Shown piece by piece: positions 1 through 9,743 of a DNA stretch of 64,000 bases; the first letter of the stretch is position 1; each line of letters begins with the position of its first letter. Source of the DNA: Ralstonia pickettii (GTDB lineage: Bacteria; Pseudomonadota; Gammaproteobacteria; Burkholderiales; Burkholderiaceae); contig NZ_MCGB01000057.1 of the NCBI RefSeq assembly GCF_001699815.1, forward strand, positions 310,001 to 374,000, given 5' to 3'. The position numbers and the translations under genes were made by a program. The notes under the pieces were generated by a model, which ran no database searches, had not been told where the DNA came from, and saw only the letters and a program-made list of their open reading frames with translations.

Positions 1-2472
1 GCCAACAAAGGCGCACGCCATGCCGCTCACGATGCCCACCGGCAGGATTGCCGGGTTGAAACGATACGGAAAATCGAACACATACGCCGACAGCACCCAG
101 CCGATGGCGATCGCGCCCACGCCGGCCATCAGCCCAGCGAGGCCGCCAACGATCAGCACTTCTGCGTACTGCGTCTGCCGCACCACGCTGGAGCCCGCAC
201 CCAGCGCGCGCAGCACGCCGGCATCGCGCAAGCGCTCGTCGCGCGAGCCGGAGAGCGCTGCATACAACACGAGCACACCCGCCGCCAGCGTAAAGACGAA
301 GAGGAATTCCACCGCCGCCGTCACCTGGTCCAGCACGCCCTGCACCTGCTGCAGGATCAGTTCGGTATCGACCACCGTGAGGTTCGGAAACTCGCGCACA
401 AGCTTTGCCGGCAGATCGGCCTGCCCGGCGGGAATGCGGAACGCGGTCACGTACGTCTGCGGCATATCGTGCAGCGCCACGGGCGGCAGGATCACGAAGA
501 AATTCACGCGCATCGAACTCCAGTCGAGCTTGCGCAATGACGTGATGGGCGCATCCACGGTCTGCCCGGCGACGTCGAAGCGCAGCACGTCACCCAGATG
601 GAGATTGAGCGTCTTGGCAATGCCCTCTTCCACCGAGGCCTCGGGCTTTTGTCCACTGAACCATTGGCCGGAAACGATGCGATTTTCAGGCGGCTGCGTG
701 GTCGCGTACGACAGGTTGAATTCGCGTTCGACCAAATTGCGGGCGCGCGATTCGGCATAGGTCTGGCGGTCGATCACCTGACCATTCACCTGCGTCAGGC
801 GCCCGCGCACCATCGGGTAGAGCGTTGGGTCCGCCACGCCGGCTTGGGCGAGGGCCTGGGCCACCGCCTGCATCTGATCGGGCTGGATATTGATGATGAA
901 CCGGTTGGGCGCATCGGCCGGGGTGGCGTTGTGCCACGAGCGGATCAGATCATTGCGCGTCATGGCAAGCAATAGCAGCGCCATCAAACCGACCGCAAGT
1001 GCCACGGTCTGCAGCACGCTCACGCCACGACGGCGCTCCAGCACGGCGAGCGCAAAGCGCCAACCCACACTGAGCGCTCGACCACGCCCCAAAGACACCG
1101 CCAGCGCGCGCAACCCGCCTGCAGCCAGCAGCGCAAAGACGACGATGGCGCCGGCAAACCCGGCAGCGGTCAGCGCGCCAAGCTTCACGTCGCGCGCAGA
1201 CACGACCAGCAGCGCAAAGAACGCCGCCGCACCCAGCGCATAGCCGATCCATGCGGCAACCGCGCGCTCCGCCACATCGCGCCGGAGCACGCGCAGCGGC
1301 GCCACGCGCACAAGGCCCAGCAACGGCGGCACCGCAAAGCCGATGAGCAGCACCAGCCCCGCCGTCACGCCCACGATCGCAGGCCAGGCGGATGGCGCGG
1401 GCAATGGCACCGTGACCAGGTCGCCGAGCGACGCCAGTAATAACCAGTGCGCGCCATAACCCAGCGCCACGCCCACCGCCGAACCCATCACGCCGATCAG
1501 CAAGAACTCCAGTGCGAACGTGCCGAGAATCTGCCGTTGCTTGAGTCCAAGGCATTTGATGACGGCCACCGCATCGGTATGGCGCGCGGTGTAGCGGCGC
1601 GCGGCCATCGTAATCGCCACTGCGGCAATCATGGCCGCCAGCAAGGCGACGAGAGAGAGGAAGCGCTCGGCGCGGTCCAGCGTTTCGCGCATCTGCGGCT
1701 GGCCGTTCTGCAACGATTCAACGCGCACGCCACGCAACTGGCGCGTCTTCGCTTCGTTCTCGGCCCAGGTGTGGAACGTGCCGGCAGCGGCATCCGGACC
1801 CGCCACCAGCAGGCGATACGTGACACGGCTGCCGTAGGTGACGAGGCCCGTCGAACCGAGGTCCGACATCGGCAGCATCACCCGAGGCGCGAAATTCATG
1901 AAGCCCGCGCCGCGATCGAGTTCCTGGGTAATGACATGCGCGATCTTGAAGGTGCGCGTGCCGAGACGTATCGCATCGCCCACGCGAATGCCGAGCGCTT
2001 CTAGCAGCGGCGCGTCCACCCACACCGTGCCTGCGGCGGGAATGCCCTGGATTGGCGCGCCCACGGTATCTCGCCCGTCATCGCCCACCTTGAGGGTGCC
2101 GCGCAGCGGGTAGCCCATGTCGACGGCCTTGATGGCAGCGAGTTGCGAAGCGGGCTCGCCCGATGCGCCCCTGGTCAACGTGCTCGCCATGCTGGGGAAG
2201 GTGGCGGTATGCGTGACCCGCAGGCCGCTCGCATGCGCATGCGCCTCGATGTCGGGCGGCAGCGGCTGGTCGGACACGACAAGCACATCCGCGCCGATCA
2301 GCTGACGCGCATCACGCTCCAGGCCGGCATGCATGCGGTCGGCCAGGAAACTGACGGACGCCAGCGCGGCCACAGCCAGCACCAGGGCGACGAGCAGAAG
2401 GTTCAGTTCACCGGCGCGCCAGTCGCGGCGCAGCATGCGCACGGCTTGGGTCCAGACGGAGAAACGTGACAT
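1..2472 (-). CDS. FtsX/YbbP-type ABC transporter permease, C-terminus cut by window edge
   Basis: An open frame runs without a stop from the ATG at 2472 to position 1, giving 824 codons. The product starts MSRFSVWTQAVRMLRRDWRAG and at the window edge is still inside a hydrophobic segment. It has one TM segment near the N-terminus, a large extracytoplasmic region, a three-TM block near residues 265-370, further TM segments, a second extracytoplasmic region and a C-terminal TM block. This is the layout of the E. coli YbbP family of about 800-850 residues with two FtsX (DUF214) domains. Such permeases pair with a small ATPase of YbbA/LolD type and act in the inner membrane on lipids or lipoproteins. 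The ATPase should lie outside the window. Only a few tens of residues appear to be missing. The substrate is not known. Confidence 0.85.
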   Translation of the reverse strand, partial: MSRFSVWTQAVRMLRRDWRAGELNLLLVALVLAVAALASVSFLADRMHAGLERDARQLIGADVLVVSDQPLPPDIEAHAHASGLRVTHTATFPSMASTLTRGASGEPASQLAAIKAVDMGYPLRGTLKVGDDGRDTVGAPIQGIPAAGTVWVDAPLLEALGIRVGDAIRLGTRTFKIAHVITQELDRGAGFMNFAPRVMLPMSDLGSTGLVTYGSRVTYRLLVAGPDAAAGTFHTWAENEAKTRQLRGVRVESLQNGQPQMRETLDRAERFLSLVALLAAMIAAVAITMAARRYTARHTDAVAVIKCLGLKQRQILGTFALEFLLIGVMGSAVGVALGYGAHWLLLASLGDLVTVPLPAPSAWPAIVGVTAGLVLLIGFAVPPLLGLVRVAPLRVLRRDVAERAVAAWIGYALGAAAFFALLVVSARDVKLGALTAAGFAGAIVVFALLAAGGLRALAVSLGRGRALSVGWRFALAVLERRRGVSVLQTVALAVGLMALLLLAMTRNDLIRSWHNATPADAPNRFIINIQPDQMQAVAQALAQAGVADPTLYPMVRGRLTQVNGQVIDRQTYAESRARNLVEREFNLSYATTQPPENRIVSGQWFSGQKPEASVEEGIAKTLNLHLGDVLRFDVAGQTVDAPITSLRKLDWSSMRVNFFVILPPVALHDMPQTYVTAFRIPAGQADLPAKLVREFPNLTVVDTELILQQVQGVLDQVTAAVEFLFVFTLAAGVLVLYAALSGSRDERLRDAGVLRALGAGSSVVRQTQYAEVLIVGGLAGLMAGVGAIAIGWVLSAYVFDFPYRFNPAILPVGIVSGMACAFVG

Positions 2473-2528
2473 GGGCAGAACATGGACGAGGCGCCCGATG
2501 GCGCAAACCCCGCCATGTTCGCACGACT

Positions 2529-3629
2529 TCAGCGGGCGAGCGCGCGGGCCTCGTCAGCGTGCCAGGGCAGCGCCTGCTCTGCGGTCAGCAGCGAAACGTG
2601 CTCGGTCGGCCGGTAGCCGGCGAGATGGCCCAGACCTTCGCGGAAGGCCGGCTGCCCGATGCGCTCGATCAGCTCGCGCACCCAGGGCGACAGTGCGTCG
2701 TTGCGGCGCACCGCCAGGTAGTACGTTTCGCGCGTCAGCGGCACAAAATGCAGACCGTGCGCTTCGGCGCCAGGGCGCAGGCCGAAGCCGACGTCCGCCC
2801 GCCCTTCCTGCACGGCCACGGCGATCTTGTCGCTGGAGAATTCCTGCTCGTCGTACCCGTGGATCTGGTCGGGATACAGCCCGGCCGCCACCAGCAACTG
2901 ATCGAACAGCAAACGCGTGCCCGAACTGCGCTGGCGGTTAATGAAGCGCGCCTGCGTGCGCGCCAGATCCCCCAGCGACTGCACCCGCCCCGCCCATTCC
3001 GCCGACATCATCAGTCCCTGCTCGCGATCGGCCAGGGCGATCAGGCGCACGGCGGTCGGGCGAAGCCACTTGCGCAAGGTCTGGTGCGCGATCGAGCCCG
3101 CGCCTTGCTGCGGCGCCACATAGAAGCCGGCTACCTCGCATTGCTTTTCCTGCAGGCAGATCAGCCCTTCAACGGCGCTGCAGAACACGGTATCGATGTG
3201 CGCGCCGGGGCTTTGCCGCGCAAACGTCTCGGCCAGCAGTTCCACGGCCGGGTCATGGCTGCCCGAGAAGCGGATGCGCGCCTGCGACTGCGAGGCGTCT
3301 TCCAGCTCGGACAGGAATTGGCTCATGGCCTGATGCAGTGCCGGATCGAGCTGCTCGCGCAGGCGCATCTCGGCGCGCAGCATGCGCTCACCAAAAAGCG
3401 TGAGGGAGGCGCCCCGGCCCCGCTCCATGTCGAGCAGCGCGCGGCCAAGCATCTCCTCCCACGACCGCATCACGCCCCAGGCGTGCCGGTATGACAGCCC
3501 CACCTGTTTCGCCGCGCGGTGTAGCGACCCCGTCTCTCGCACCGCCCGCAGTAACTGGAACACCTTGCCGTTCGCACGCGGGTTGTCGTCCGGCCCCACC
3601 ACCGGAAATACCTCGAACTGGAATGTCAT
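2529..3629 (-). CDS. ModE-type HTH regulator with C-terminal substrate-binding domain
   Basis: The protein has 366 residues. The N-terminal part (about 1-110) is a ModE/LysR-like winged HTH, with ANGKVFQLLRAVRETGSLHRA and SYRHAWGVMRSWEEMLGRALL typical of ModE. Residues of about 130-345 resemble a periplasmic-binding-protein-like molybdate domain (PBP_like/MoeA-associated type), with RQRSSGTRLLFDQLL and a late ADVGFGL motif. Such fusions are thought to sense molybdate, tungstate or a cofactor signal and repress or activate uptake genes. The gene is divergent from the TupA-like binding protein at 3788, with about 158 bp between the starts, so control of that gene is the simplest inference. Ligand and operator are not proven by sequence. 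Confidence 0.8.
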   Translation of the reverse strand: MTFQFEVFPVVGPDDNPRANGKVFQLLRAVRETGSLHRAAKQVGLSYRHAWGVMRSWEEMLGRALLDMERGRGASLTLFGERMLRAEMRLREQLDPALHQAMSQFLSELEDASQSQARIRFSGSHDPAVELLAETFARQSPGAHIDTVFCSAVEGLICLQEKQCEVAGFYVAPQQGAGSIAHQTLRKWLRPTAVRLIALADREQGLMMSAEWAGRVQSLGDLARTQARFINRQRSSGTRLLFDQLLVAAGLYPDQIHGYDEQEFSSDKIAVAVQEGRADVGFGLRPGAEAHGLHFVPLTRETYYLAVRRNDALSPWVRELIERIGQPAFREGLGHLAGYRPTEHVSLLTAEQALPWHADEARALAR

Positions 3630-3787
3630 TATGTTTATGGTTTCCTATTTACTTCCGCCGTACCCCGGGAGAACAATTCTGCTCGTTGCGGGGCGGGCAT
3701 CTCGTGGTCGCTGGCTGCCCCCGACGTTGCCGCCATCATGCAGCATCCGACATAAAGCGTCCACGCCTTCGCGCTAGCCCCCACAAC

Positions 3788-4636
3788 ATGCCCCGATTGT
3801 CCAAAGCCCTTCGGCTATCTGCTCTCATCTGCCTGACGCTCGCGGTTGCCACTGCCGCATATGCTAGTGATCTCCGTATGGCTACCACCACCAGCACAGA
3901 GAATTCCGGTCTGCTGAAGGTCCTGTTGCCCAAATTTGAGGCCGCCACCGGCGTGCATGTGCAGGTGATTGCCGTTGGCACTGGCAAGGCGGTCAAGTTG
4001 GGGGAATCGGGGGATGTGGATGTGGTGCTGGTGCACGCCCGCCCACTGGAAGACGCCTTCGTCGCCTCAGGGGGTGGCATCGACCGCCGCGACGTGATGT
4101 ACAACGATTTCATCCTCGTCGGCCCAGACACGGACCCGGCTCACGTGCGCGGCCAGAAGAACGTCATTCAGGGGATGGAGACCATCGCTGCGGCTGGCGA
4201 GAAAGCCGGCGCCAAGTTCATCTCGCGCGGCGACAACTCCGGCACCGATGTCATGGAAAAGGCCTACTGGAAGACCGCCAACATCGCCCCGAATGGCAAG
4301 CCGTGGTACGTGAGCGCAGGGCTCGGAATGGGCGAAGTGCTGAACATGGCCGCGCAGATGAACGCCTACACGCTGTCCGACCGCGCGACCTACGGCGCCT
4401 ACCGTGCCAAAACGGGTCTCGACATCGTGTTGGCCGGCGACCCGCGCATGTTCAACCCCTACGGCATCATCGCGGTCAACCCGAAGAGATACCCGAGCGT
4501 CAACTACACCGATGCAACCAAGCTGATCGAATGGATCACGTCACCCGCCGGTCAGCAGGTCATTGCCGACTTCAAGGTCAACGGAGAGCAGGTGTTCTTC
4601 CCGGACTACGGGAAGGCGGTCGCAACCGGAAAATAG
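3788..4636 (+). CDS. tupA: TupA-type tungstate/molybdate ABC transporter substrate-binding protein
   Basis: The protein has 282 residues and a Sec signal peptide (positively charged MPRLSKALR, hydrophobic stretch, cleavage near AYAS). The mature protein begins with ATTTSTENSGLL, the signature of the TupA/WtpA-like oxyanion-binding family, and has a later SRGDNSGTD motif that fits anion coordination. The ATG at 3788 is chosen because the signal peptide follows at once; the open frame extends further upstream into non-coding sequence. TupA normally works with the permease TupB and ATPase TupC, but neither is adjacent: the next gene is a convergent LysR regulator. The nearby xanthine dehydrogenase needs a molybdenum cofactor, so a molybdate or tungstate role fits the context. 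Which anion is bound cannot be told from the sequence. Confidence 0.85.
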   Translation: MPRLSKALRLSALICLTLAVATAAYASDLRMATTTSTENSGLLKVLLPKFEAATGVHVQVIAVGTGKAVKLGESGDVDVVLVHARPLEDAFVASGGGIDRRDVMYNDFILVGPDTDPAHVRGQKNVIQGMETIAAAGEKAGAKFISRGDNSGTDVMEKAYWKTANIAPNGKPWYVSAGLGMGEVLNMAAQMNAYTLSDRATYGAYRAKTGLDIVLAGDPRMFNPYGIIAVNPKRYPSVNYTDATKLIEWITSPAGQQVIADFKVNGEQVFFPDYGKAVATGK

Positions 4637-4643
4637 CTTCCTG

Positions 4644-4664
4644 CCTGCCCCGCCGCAGGGCAGG
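4644..4664. terminator. Hairpin between convergent tupA and lysR genes
   Basis: A 7-bp GC stem, CCTGCCC paired with GGGCAGG around a 7-nt loop, lies in the 44-bp gap between two converging genes. There is no T-run on either side, so it is only a weak terminator candidate. Confidence 0.35.
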
Positions 4665-4680
4665 ACGACGGCGGTTCAGT

Positions 4681-5628
4681 TCAGGCCACCGCCGATTCCA
4701 ACTGCGGATGCTGCGGTAACTCGGCCGCCACTTCGCCGATCATGCGGCGCAGCCACATCACATCGGGCGCCGCGTGGCTGCGCTCGTGCCAGAGCTGATA
4801 GAAGCGCATCTTGGGAAATGCCATGGGTGTCGGCAGGATGCGGATCGGCAAATACTGGGCGCAGTGCGCGGCGAACTGGCGGCCGGTGGTGAACACCAGA
4901 TCGGTGCGCATCAGCACATATGGCACCAGCCCGAAATACGGCAGCGACACCTGGATCTGCCGCTTGAGCCCCTGCTCCGCAAGAGCCTGATCGATCATGC
5001 TGCGCTGCATGACGGCATATGGCGCAGGCGCCAGATGGGGCATCTCCACATAGTGCTTGAGCGAGATGCCCTTGCGCGCCAGCGGGTGCTGTGCGCCCAG
5101 CATGCAGACGACTTCATCGTCGAACAGCGGTGAAATGTGCAGATGTTCGGGCGGTGAAAGCCAGTTGCCGATCACCAGGTCCATGCCGCCTTGCTCCAGG
5201 GCGGCCAGGTAGTCGACCCCGGCATTGAGCGGATGCACCACCAACTTGGCGTGCGGCGCCTGCTTGCGTAGGCGCTCGACGATGTTGGGCAGGAAAAAGG
5301 CATCAAGATAGTCCGGTGCACCCAGGTGGAACGTGCGCGTCGTGTTGCCGGGATCGAAATCCTGCGAAGGTCGGGCGATGCGCTCCATCGCCTCCAGGCT
5401 TTGCTGGGCCAGCGACAGCAAGTCATGCCCCCGCTCGGTCGGCACCATGCCGTTCTTGCCGCGCACCAGAATGGCGTCGCCGGTGATCTCGCGCAGGCGC
5501 TTGAGCGTGTTGCTGATGGCCGGCTGTGACTGGCCAAGCTTGACCGCCGTACGGGTCACGCTCTGCTCGGTGAGCAGCGTGTAGAGAACGCGCAGGAGAT
5601 AGGTATCGAGGTGATCTTTGCCGTGCAT
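4681..5628 (-). CDS. LysR-family regulator divergent from the xanthine dehydrogenase operon
   Basis: The protein has 315 residues, the normal length for LysR regulators. The N-terminal HTH lies at about residues 9-66 (LLTEQSVTRTAVKLGQSQPA), followed by the LysR substrate-binding domain. The sequence is of the NodD/LinR/PcpR-like subgroup. It is transcribed away from xdhA, and the two starts are 213 bp apart, the classic arrangement for a LysR regulator controlling its divergent neighbour. It is therefore the likely activator of xdhABC-add-guaD, with a purine or pathway intermediate as inducer. The inducer is an inference. Confidence 0.85.
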   Translation of the reverse strand: MHGKDHLDTYLLRVLYTLLTEQSVTRTAVKLGQSQPAISNTLKRLREITGDAILVRGKNGMVPTERGHDLLSLAQQSLEAMERIARPSQDFDPGNTTRTFHLGAPDYLDAFFLPNIVERLRKQAPHAKLVVHPLNAGVDYLAALEQGGMDLVIGNWLSPPEHLHISPLFDDEVVCMLGAQHPLARKGISLKHYVEMPHLAPAPYAVMQRSMIDQALAEQGLKRQIQVSLPYFGLVPYVLMRTDLVFTTGRQFAAHCAQYLPIRILPTPMAFPKMRFYQLWHERSHAAPDVMWLRRMIGEVAAELPQHPQLESAVA

Positions 5629-5841
5629 CTGGAGGCGGGTAACGGCTGCGCCGACCCTTCTAAAAAACGTGCTTGAGGACGCTGTCAGTGTATGTCACCT
5701 GCACGCCGCGCCGCCAGACCGCTACCGGCGGGTATACCCCGGATTTTGGCTTTCCGATGCGGGTTATCACATGGGCCAAATATTGCATTCCTGGCCCGGT
5801 GCTATGGTTCCGTTACACACACAAACAGGCGTAGAACCCCC

Positions 5842-7356
5842 ATGGAGACTCAGCCCATCCGCTTCTTCCACCGCGGCCAGGTCCGCACCGTCACGGACGC
5901 CCCGATCACCCGGACGGTGCTTCAATACCTGCGTGAAGACGCGCACTGCACTGGCACCAAGGAAGGGTGCGCCGAGGGCGATTGCGGTGCTTGTACCGTC
6001 GTGCTCGGCGAACTGCAGGAAGATGGCAGCGTCGGACTGAAGGCCGTCAACGCATGCATCCAGTTCCTGCCTACGCTTGACGGCAAGGCGCTGTTCACCG
6101 TGGAAGACGTGCGCGGCAAGGACGGCACGCTGCACCCGGTGCAAGAGGCCATGGTGGAGTGCCACGGATCCCAGTGCGGCTTCTGCACGCCGGGCTTCGT
6201 GATGTCGCTTTACGCCCTGTACGAAAACACCGGCAGCCAGGCGCCAATCCCCTCGCGCCAGACCATCTGCGATTCGCTCACTGGCAACCTGTGCCGCTGC
6301 ACCGGATACCGCCCCATCATCGCCGCGGGCGAACGCATGTTCGAACTGCCCGCGCCGGCAGGCATCGATCGCACGCAACTGGCCGACACGCTGCGCAAGC
6401 TGCAGCGCAACGACACCTTCAGCTATGGGCCCGTCGGCACCGAGAATGCGCCGCGCTTCTACGCACCGCGCACCGCATCAGCTTTTGCCGCCATCAAGGC
6501 CGCGCATCCGAACATCCGCATCCTGGCCGGCAGCACCGACGTCGGCCTGTGGGTCACCAAGCAGTTCCGCGACCTGGGCGACATCCTGTACATCGGCCAG
6601 GTGGCCGACCTGTACGCACTGCAAAAGCGTGACGGCTGGATCGAGATCGGCGCTGCCGTCTCGCTGGAAAAGGCCTACGAATTCCTGGCCGCGGACTACC
6701 CGGAGCTGACCGAGCTGTGGAAGCGCTTTGCCTCGCTGCCGATCCGCAATGCCGGGACACTGGGCGGCAACGTCGCAAACGGCTCGCCGATCGGTGACTC
6801 GGCACCCGCGCTCATTGCCATCGGCACGCGCGTCGTCCTGCAGCGTGGCGAAGTCCGCCGCGAGTTGCCGCTCGAAGACCTCTACCTCGCCTACCAGAAG
6901 AACGCGATGGAAGAAGGCGAGTTCGTTGCGGGCCTGCGCATCCCCGCACGTGAGGGCCGCGATGCTCTGCGCTTCCGTACGTACAAGCTCTCGAAGCGCT
7001 TCGACGAAGACATTTCCGCCGTGTGCGCGGCGTTGGCCATCGAGCTGGACGGTGACATGGTGCGCAGCGCACGCATCGCTTACGGCGGCATGGCGGCAAC
7101 GTCCAAGCGCGCGACGGAGACGGAAAACGCCATCGTTGGCCAGCCGTGGAACGAAGCGACGGTGCGTGCTGCCATGGCAGCCATGTCGCGTGACTACACC
7201 CCGCTGACCGACATGCGCGCCACCGACAACTACCGCCGCGTATCGGCTGCCAACACGGTGTACCGCTTCTGGCTGGAAACCCGCACCGATGCGCCGCTCG
7301 GGCCCCAACAGATCAATGTGCGCGCAGTCGAATTGAATACCCTCACGGCAGCCTAA
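5842..7356 (+). CDS. xdhA: Xanthine dehydrogenase small subunit (2Fe-2S and FAD domains)
   Basis: The protein has 504 residues. It carries electrons from the molybdenum site of XdhB through two [2Fe-2S] clusters to FAD and NAD+ in the oxidation of hypoxanthine to xanthine and urate. Plant-type ferredoxin cysteines lie at C43, C48, C51 and C72. The second cluster uses C112, C115, C151 and C153 (CHGSQCGFC and NLCRCTGYRPI). A FAD-binding domain spans about 190-365 (LAGSTDVGLWV, RNAGTLGGNVANGSPIGD), then a CO-dehydrogenase flavoprotein C-terminal domain. The ATG at 5842 matches the family N-terminus; the open frame extends further upstream only by chance. xdhB follows after 4 bp, so the genes are cotranscribed. 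Confidence 0.96.
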   Translation: METQPIRFFHRGQVRTVTDAPITRTVLQYLREDAHCTGTKEGCAEGDCGACTVVLGELQEDGSVGLKAVNACIQFLPTLDGKALFTVEDVRGKDGTLHPVQEAMVECHGSQCGFCTPGFVMSLYALYENTGSQAPIPSRQTICDSLTGNLCRCTGYRPIIAAGERMFELPAPAGIDRTQLADTLRKLQRNDTFSYGPVGTENAPRFYAPRTASAFAAIKAAHPNIRILAGSTDVGLWVTKQFRDLGDILYIGQVADLYALQKRDGWIEIGAAVSLEKAYEFLAADYPELTELWKRFASLPIRNAGTLGGNVANGSPIGDSAPALIAIGTRVVLQRGEVRRELPLEDLYLAYQKNAMEEGEFVAGLRIPAREGRDALRFRTYKLSKRFDEDISAVCAALAIELDGDMVRSARIAYGGMAATSKRATETENAIVGQPWNEATVRAAMAAMSRDYTPLTDMRATDNYRRVSAANTVYRFWLETRTDAPLGPQQINVRAVELNTLTAA

Positions 7357-7360
7357 GAAC

Positions 7361-9727
7361 ATGAACAAGCAAACCGAAGCCTTCCTGCTGGCGGAAGCCG
7401 ATATTGCTGCCGCCATGCCTGATCAGCGCGGTGCTGTGGTGGGCATTTCGCGCCCGCACGAATCTGCGCACCTGCATGTTGCTGGCACCGCCACCTACAC
7501 CGACGACATCCCCGAGCTGGCCGGCACGCTGCACGCGGCGCTCGGCATGAGCACGCAGGCGCATGCGCGCATCGTCAACATGGATCTGGAACGCGTGAAG
7601 GCTGCGCCGGGCGTCGTGGCGGTATTCACGTCAGCCGACATTCCGGGCACGAACGATTGCGGCCCGATCATCCATGACGATCCCATCCTGGCGATCGACA
7701 CGGTGCACTTTATCGGCCAGCCGATGTTCATCGTGGTGGCCACGTCGCACGATGCGGCGCGCCGTGCAGCGCGTCTGGGCAATATCGAATACGAAGTGCT
7801 GCCCCCGCTGCTGACGCCTGAAGAGGCACGCGCTGCCGGCAAGTCCGTGCTGCCGCCGATGCACCTCAAGCGCGGCGAACCCGCCGAGCGCATCGCTGCC
7901 GCGCCGCACTCCGAAGCCGGCAAGATGTCATTGGGCGGCCAGGAGCAGTTCTACCTCGAAAGCCAGATCTCGTACGCGGTGCCGAAGGAAGACAACGGCA
8001 TGCACGTTTGGTGCTCGACGCAGCATCCGACCGAGATGCAGCACATGGTGTCGCACATGCTGGGCTGGCACGCCAACCAGGTGCTGGTTGAATGCCGTCG
8101 CATGGGCGGCGGTTTCGGCGGGAAGGAGTCGCAATCGGGCCTGTTCGCCTGCTGCGCTTCGCTGGCGGCATGGAAACTCGCCTGCCCCGTCAAGCTGCGT
8201 CCGGACCGCGACGACGACATGATGATCACCGGCAAGCGGCATGACTTCCGCTTTGCCTACGAAGCCGGCTACGACGACGATGGGCGCATCCAGGGCGTCA
8301 AGGTCGACATGACCTCGCGCGCCGGTTTCTCGGCCGACCTGTCGGGCCCGGTGATGACGCGCGCCATCTGCCACTTCGACAACGCCTACTGGCTGCCTGA
8401 GGTGGAAATCGACGGCTTCTGCGCGCGCACCAACACGCAGTCGAACACCGCGTTCCGAGGCTTTGGCGGCCCGCAGGGCGCGTTTGCCATCGAGTACATC
8501 ATGGACAACATCGCGCGCTCGGTCGGCAAGGATGCGCTCGACGTACGCCGCGCCAATCTGTACGGCAAGGACAAGAACAACGTCACGCCATACGGCCAGA
8601 CGGTGGAGGACAACGTCATCCATGAACTGCTGGACGAGCTGGAAGCGACGTCCGACTATCGCGCCCGCCGAGAAGCGATTCGCGCGTTCAATGCGACCAG
8701 CCCGGTGCTCAAGCGTGGCCTTGCGCTGACGCCGGTGAAGTTCGGCATCTCGTTCAACGTGAAGCACTTCAACCAGGCCGGCGCCCTTGTGCACGTCTAC
8801 AACGACGGCTCGATCCTCGTGAACCACGGCGGCACCGAAATGGGCCAGGGCCTGAACACGAAGGTCGCGCAGGTCGTGGCACACGAACTGGGCGTGTCGT
8901 TCACGCGCATCCGCGTCACGGCGACCGACACCAGCAAGGTGGCAAACACCTCCGCCACGGCGGCATCCACAGGCAGCGACCTGAACGGCAAGGCTGCACA
9001 AGACGCCGCACGCCAGATCCGCCAGCGCCTGATCGCGTTTGCGGCCGAGCATTACGAAGCGCCCATCGAGACGGTGGCGATCGTGGGCGACCATCTGGAA
9101 ATCGGTACGCGCCGCGTGCCCTTCGACGAGCTGATCGGCAAAGCCTACGTTGCCCGCGTGCAGTTGTGGTCCGACGGCTTCTACGCCACGCCCAAGCTGC
9201 ACTGGGATCAATCCAAGCTCAAGGGCCGCCCGTTCTACTACTACGCGTATGGCGCAGCCGTGTCGGAAGTGGTGGTCGATACGCTGACCGGCGAATGGCG
9301 CCTGCTGCGCGCCGACGTGCTGCACGACGCCGGCCGCTCGATCAACCCGGCCATCGACATCGGCCAGGTGGAAGGCGCGTTCATCCAGGGCATGGGCTGG
9401 CTCACGACCGAAGAGCTGTGGTGGAACAAGAACGGCAAGCTGATGACGCACGCGCCGTCCACCTACAAGATCCCGACGGTCAACGACTGCCCGCCGGACT
9501 TCCGCGTGAATCTGTTCAACAACGCCAACGTGGAAGACAGCATCCACCGCTCCAAGGCACTTGGCGAACCGCCGCTGCTGCTGCCGTTCTCGGTGTTCTT
9601 CGCCATTCGCGATGCGGTGGCCGCCGTGGGCGACGGCCGGACGAATCCGCCGCTGAACGCACCGGCCACCAGCGAAGAAATCCTCAAGGCCGTGGATGCT
9701 ATCCGCAGCGCCCCGCTGTCCGCCTGA
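7361..9727 (+). CDS. xdhB: Xanthine dehydrogenase large subunit (molybdenum cofactor binding)
   Basis: The protein has 788 residues, the usual XdhB length. This subunit holds the molybdopterin cofactor and hydroxylates hypoxanthine and xanthine. Visible hallmarks are GGGFGGKES at about residue 249, AFRGFGGPQGAF at about 363 and GEPPLLLPFSVFFAIRDA near 735; the glutamate of the last motif is the catalytic base in characterised enzymes. The N-terminal aldehyde oxidase/xanthine dehydrogenase a/b hammerhead domain includes GTATYTDDIPE. The gene sits between xdhA (4-bp gap) and xdhC (16-bp gap). Cofactor maturation needs XdhC and a supply of molybdate. Confidence 0.96.
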   Translation: MNKQTEAFLLAEADIAAAMPDQRGAVVGISRPHESAHLHVAGTATYTDDIPELAGTLHAALGMSTQAHARIVNMDLERVKAAPGVVAVFTSADIPGTNDCGPIIHDDPILAIDTVHFIGQPMFIVVATSHDAARRAARLGNIEYEVLPPLLTPEEARAAGKSVLPPMHLKRGEPAERIAAAPHSEAGKMSLGGQEQFYLESQISYAVPKEDNGMHVWCSTQHPTEMQHMVSHMLGWHANQVLVECRRMGGGFGGKESQSGLFACCASLAAWKLACPVKLRPDRDDDMMITGKRHDFRFAYEAGYDDDGRIQGVKVDMTSRAGFSADLSGPVMTRAICHFDNAYWLPEVEIDGFCARTNTQSNTAFRGFGGPQGAFAIEYIMDNIARSVGKDALDVRRANLYGKDKNNVTPYGQTVEDNVIHELLDELEATSDYRARREAIRAFNATSPVLKRGLALTPVKFGISFNVKHFNQAGALVHVYNDGSILVNHGGTEMGQGLNTKVAQVVAHELGVSFTRIRVTATDTSKVANTSATAASTGSDLNGKAAQDAARQIRQRLIAFAAEHYEAPIETVAIVGDHLEIGTRRVPFDELIGKAYVARVQLWSDGFYATPKLHWDQSKLKGRPFYYYAYGAAVSEVVVDTLTGEWRLLRADVLHDAGRSINPAIDIGQVEGAFIQGMGWLTTEELWWNKNGKLMTHAPSTYKIPTVNDCPPDFRVNLFNNANVEDSIHRSKALGEPPLLLPFSVFFAIRDAVAAVGDGRTNPPLNAPATSEEILKAVDAIRSAPLSA

Positions 9728-9743
9728 GTTCGGAGAACAGACC

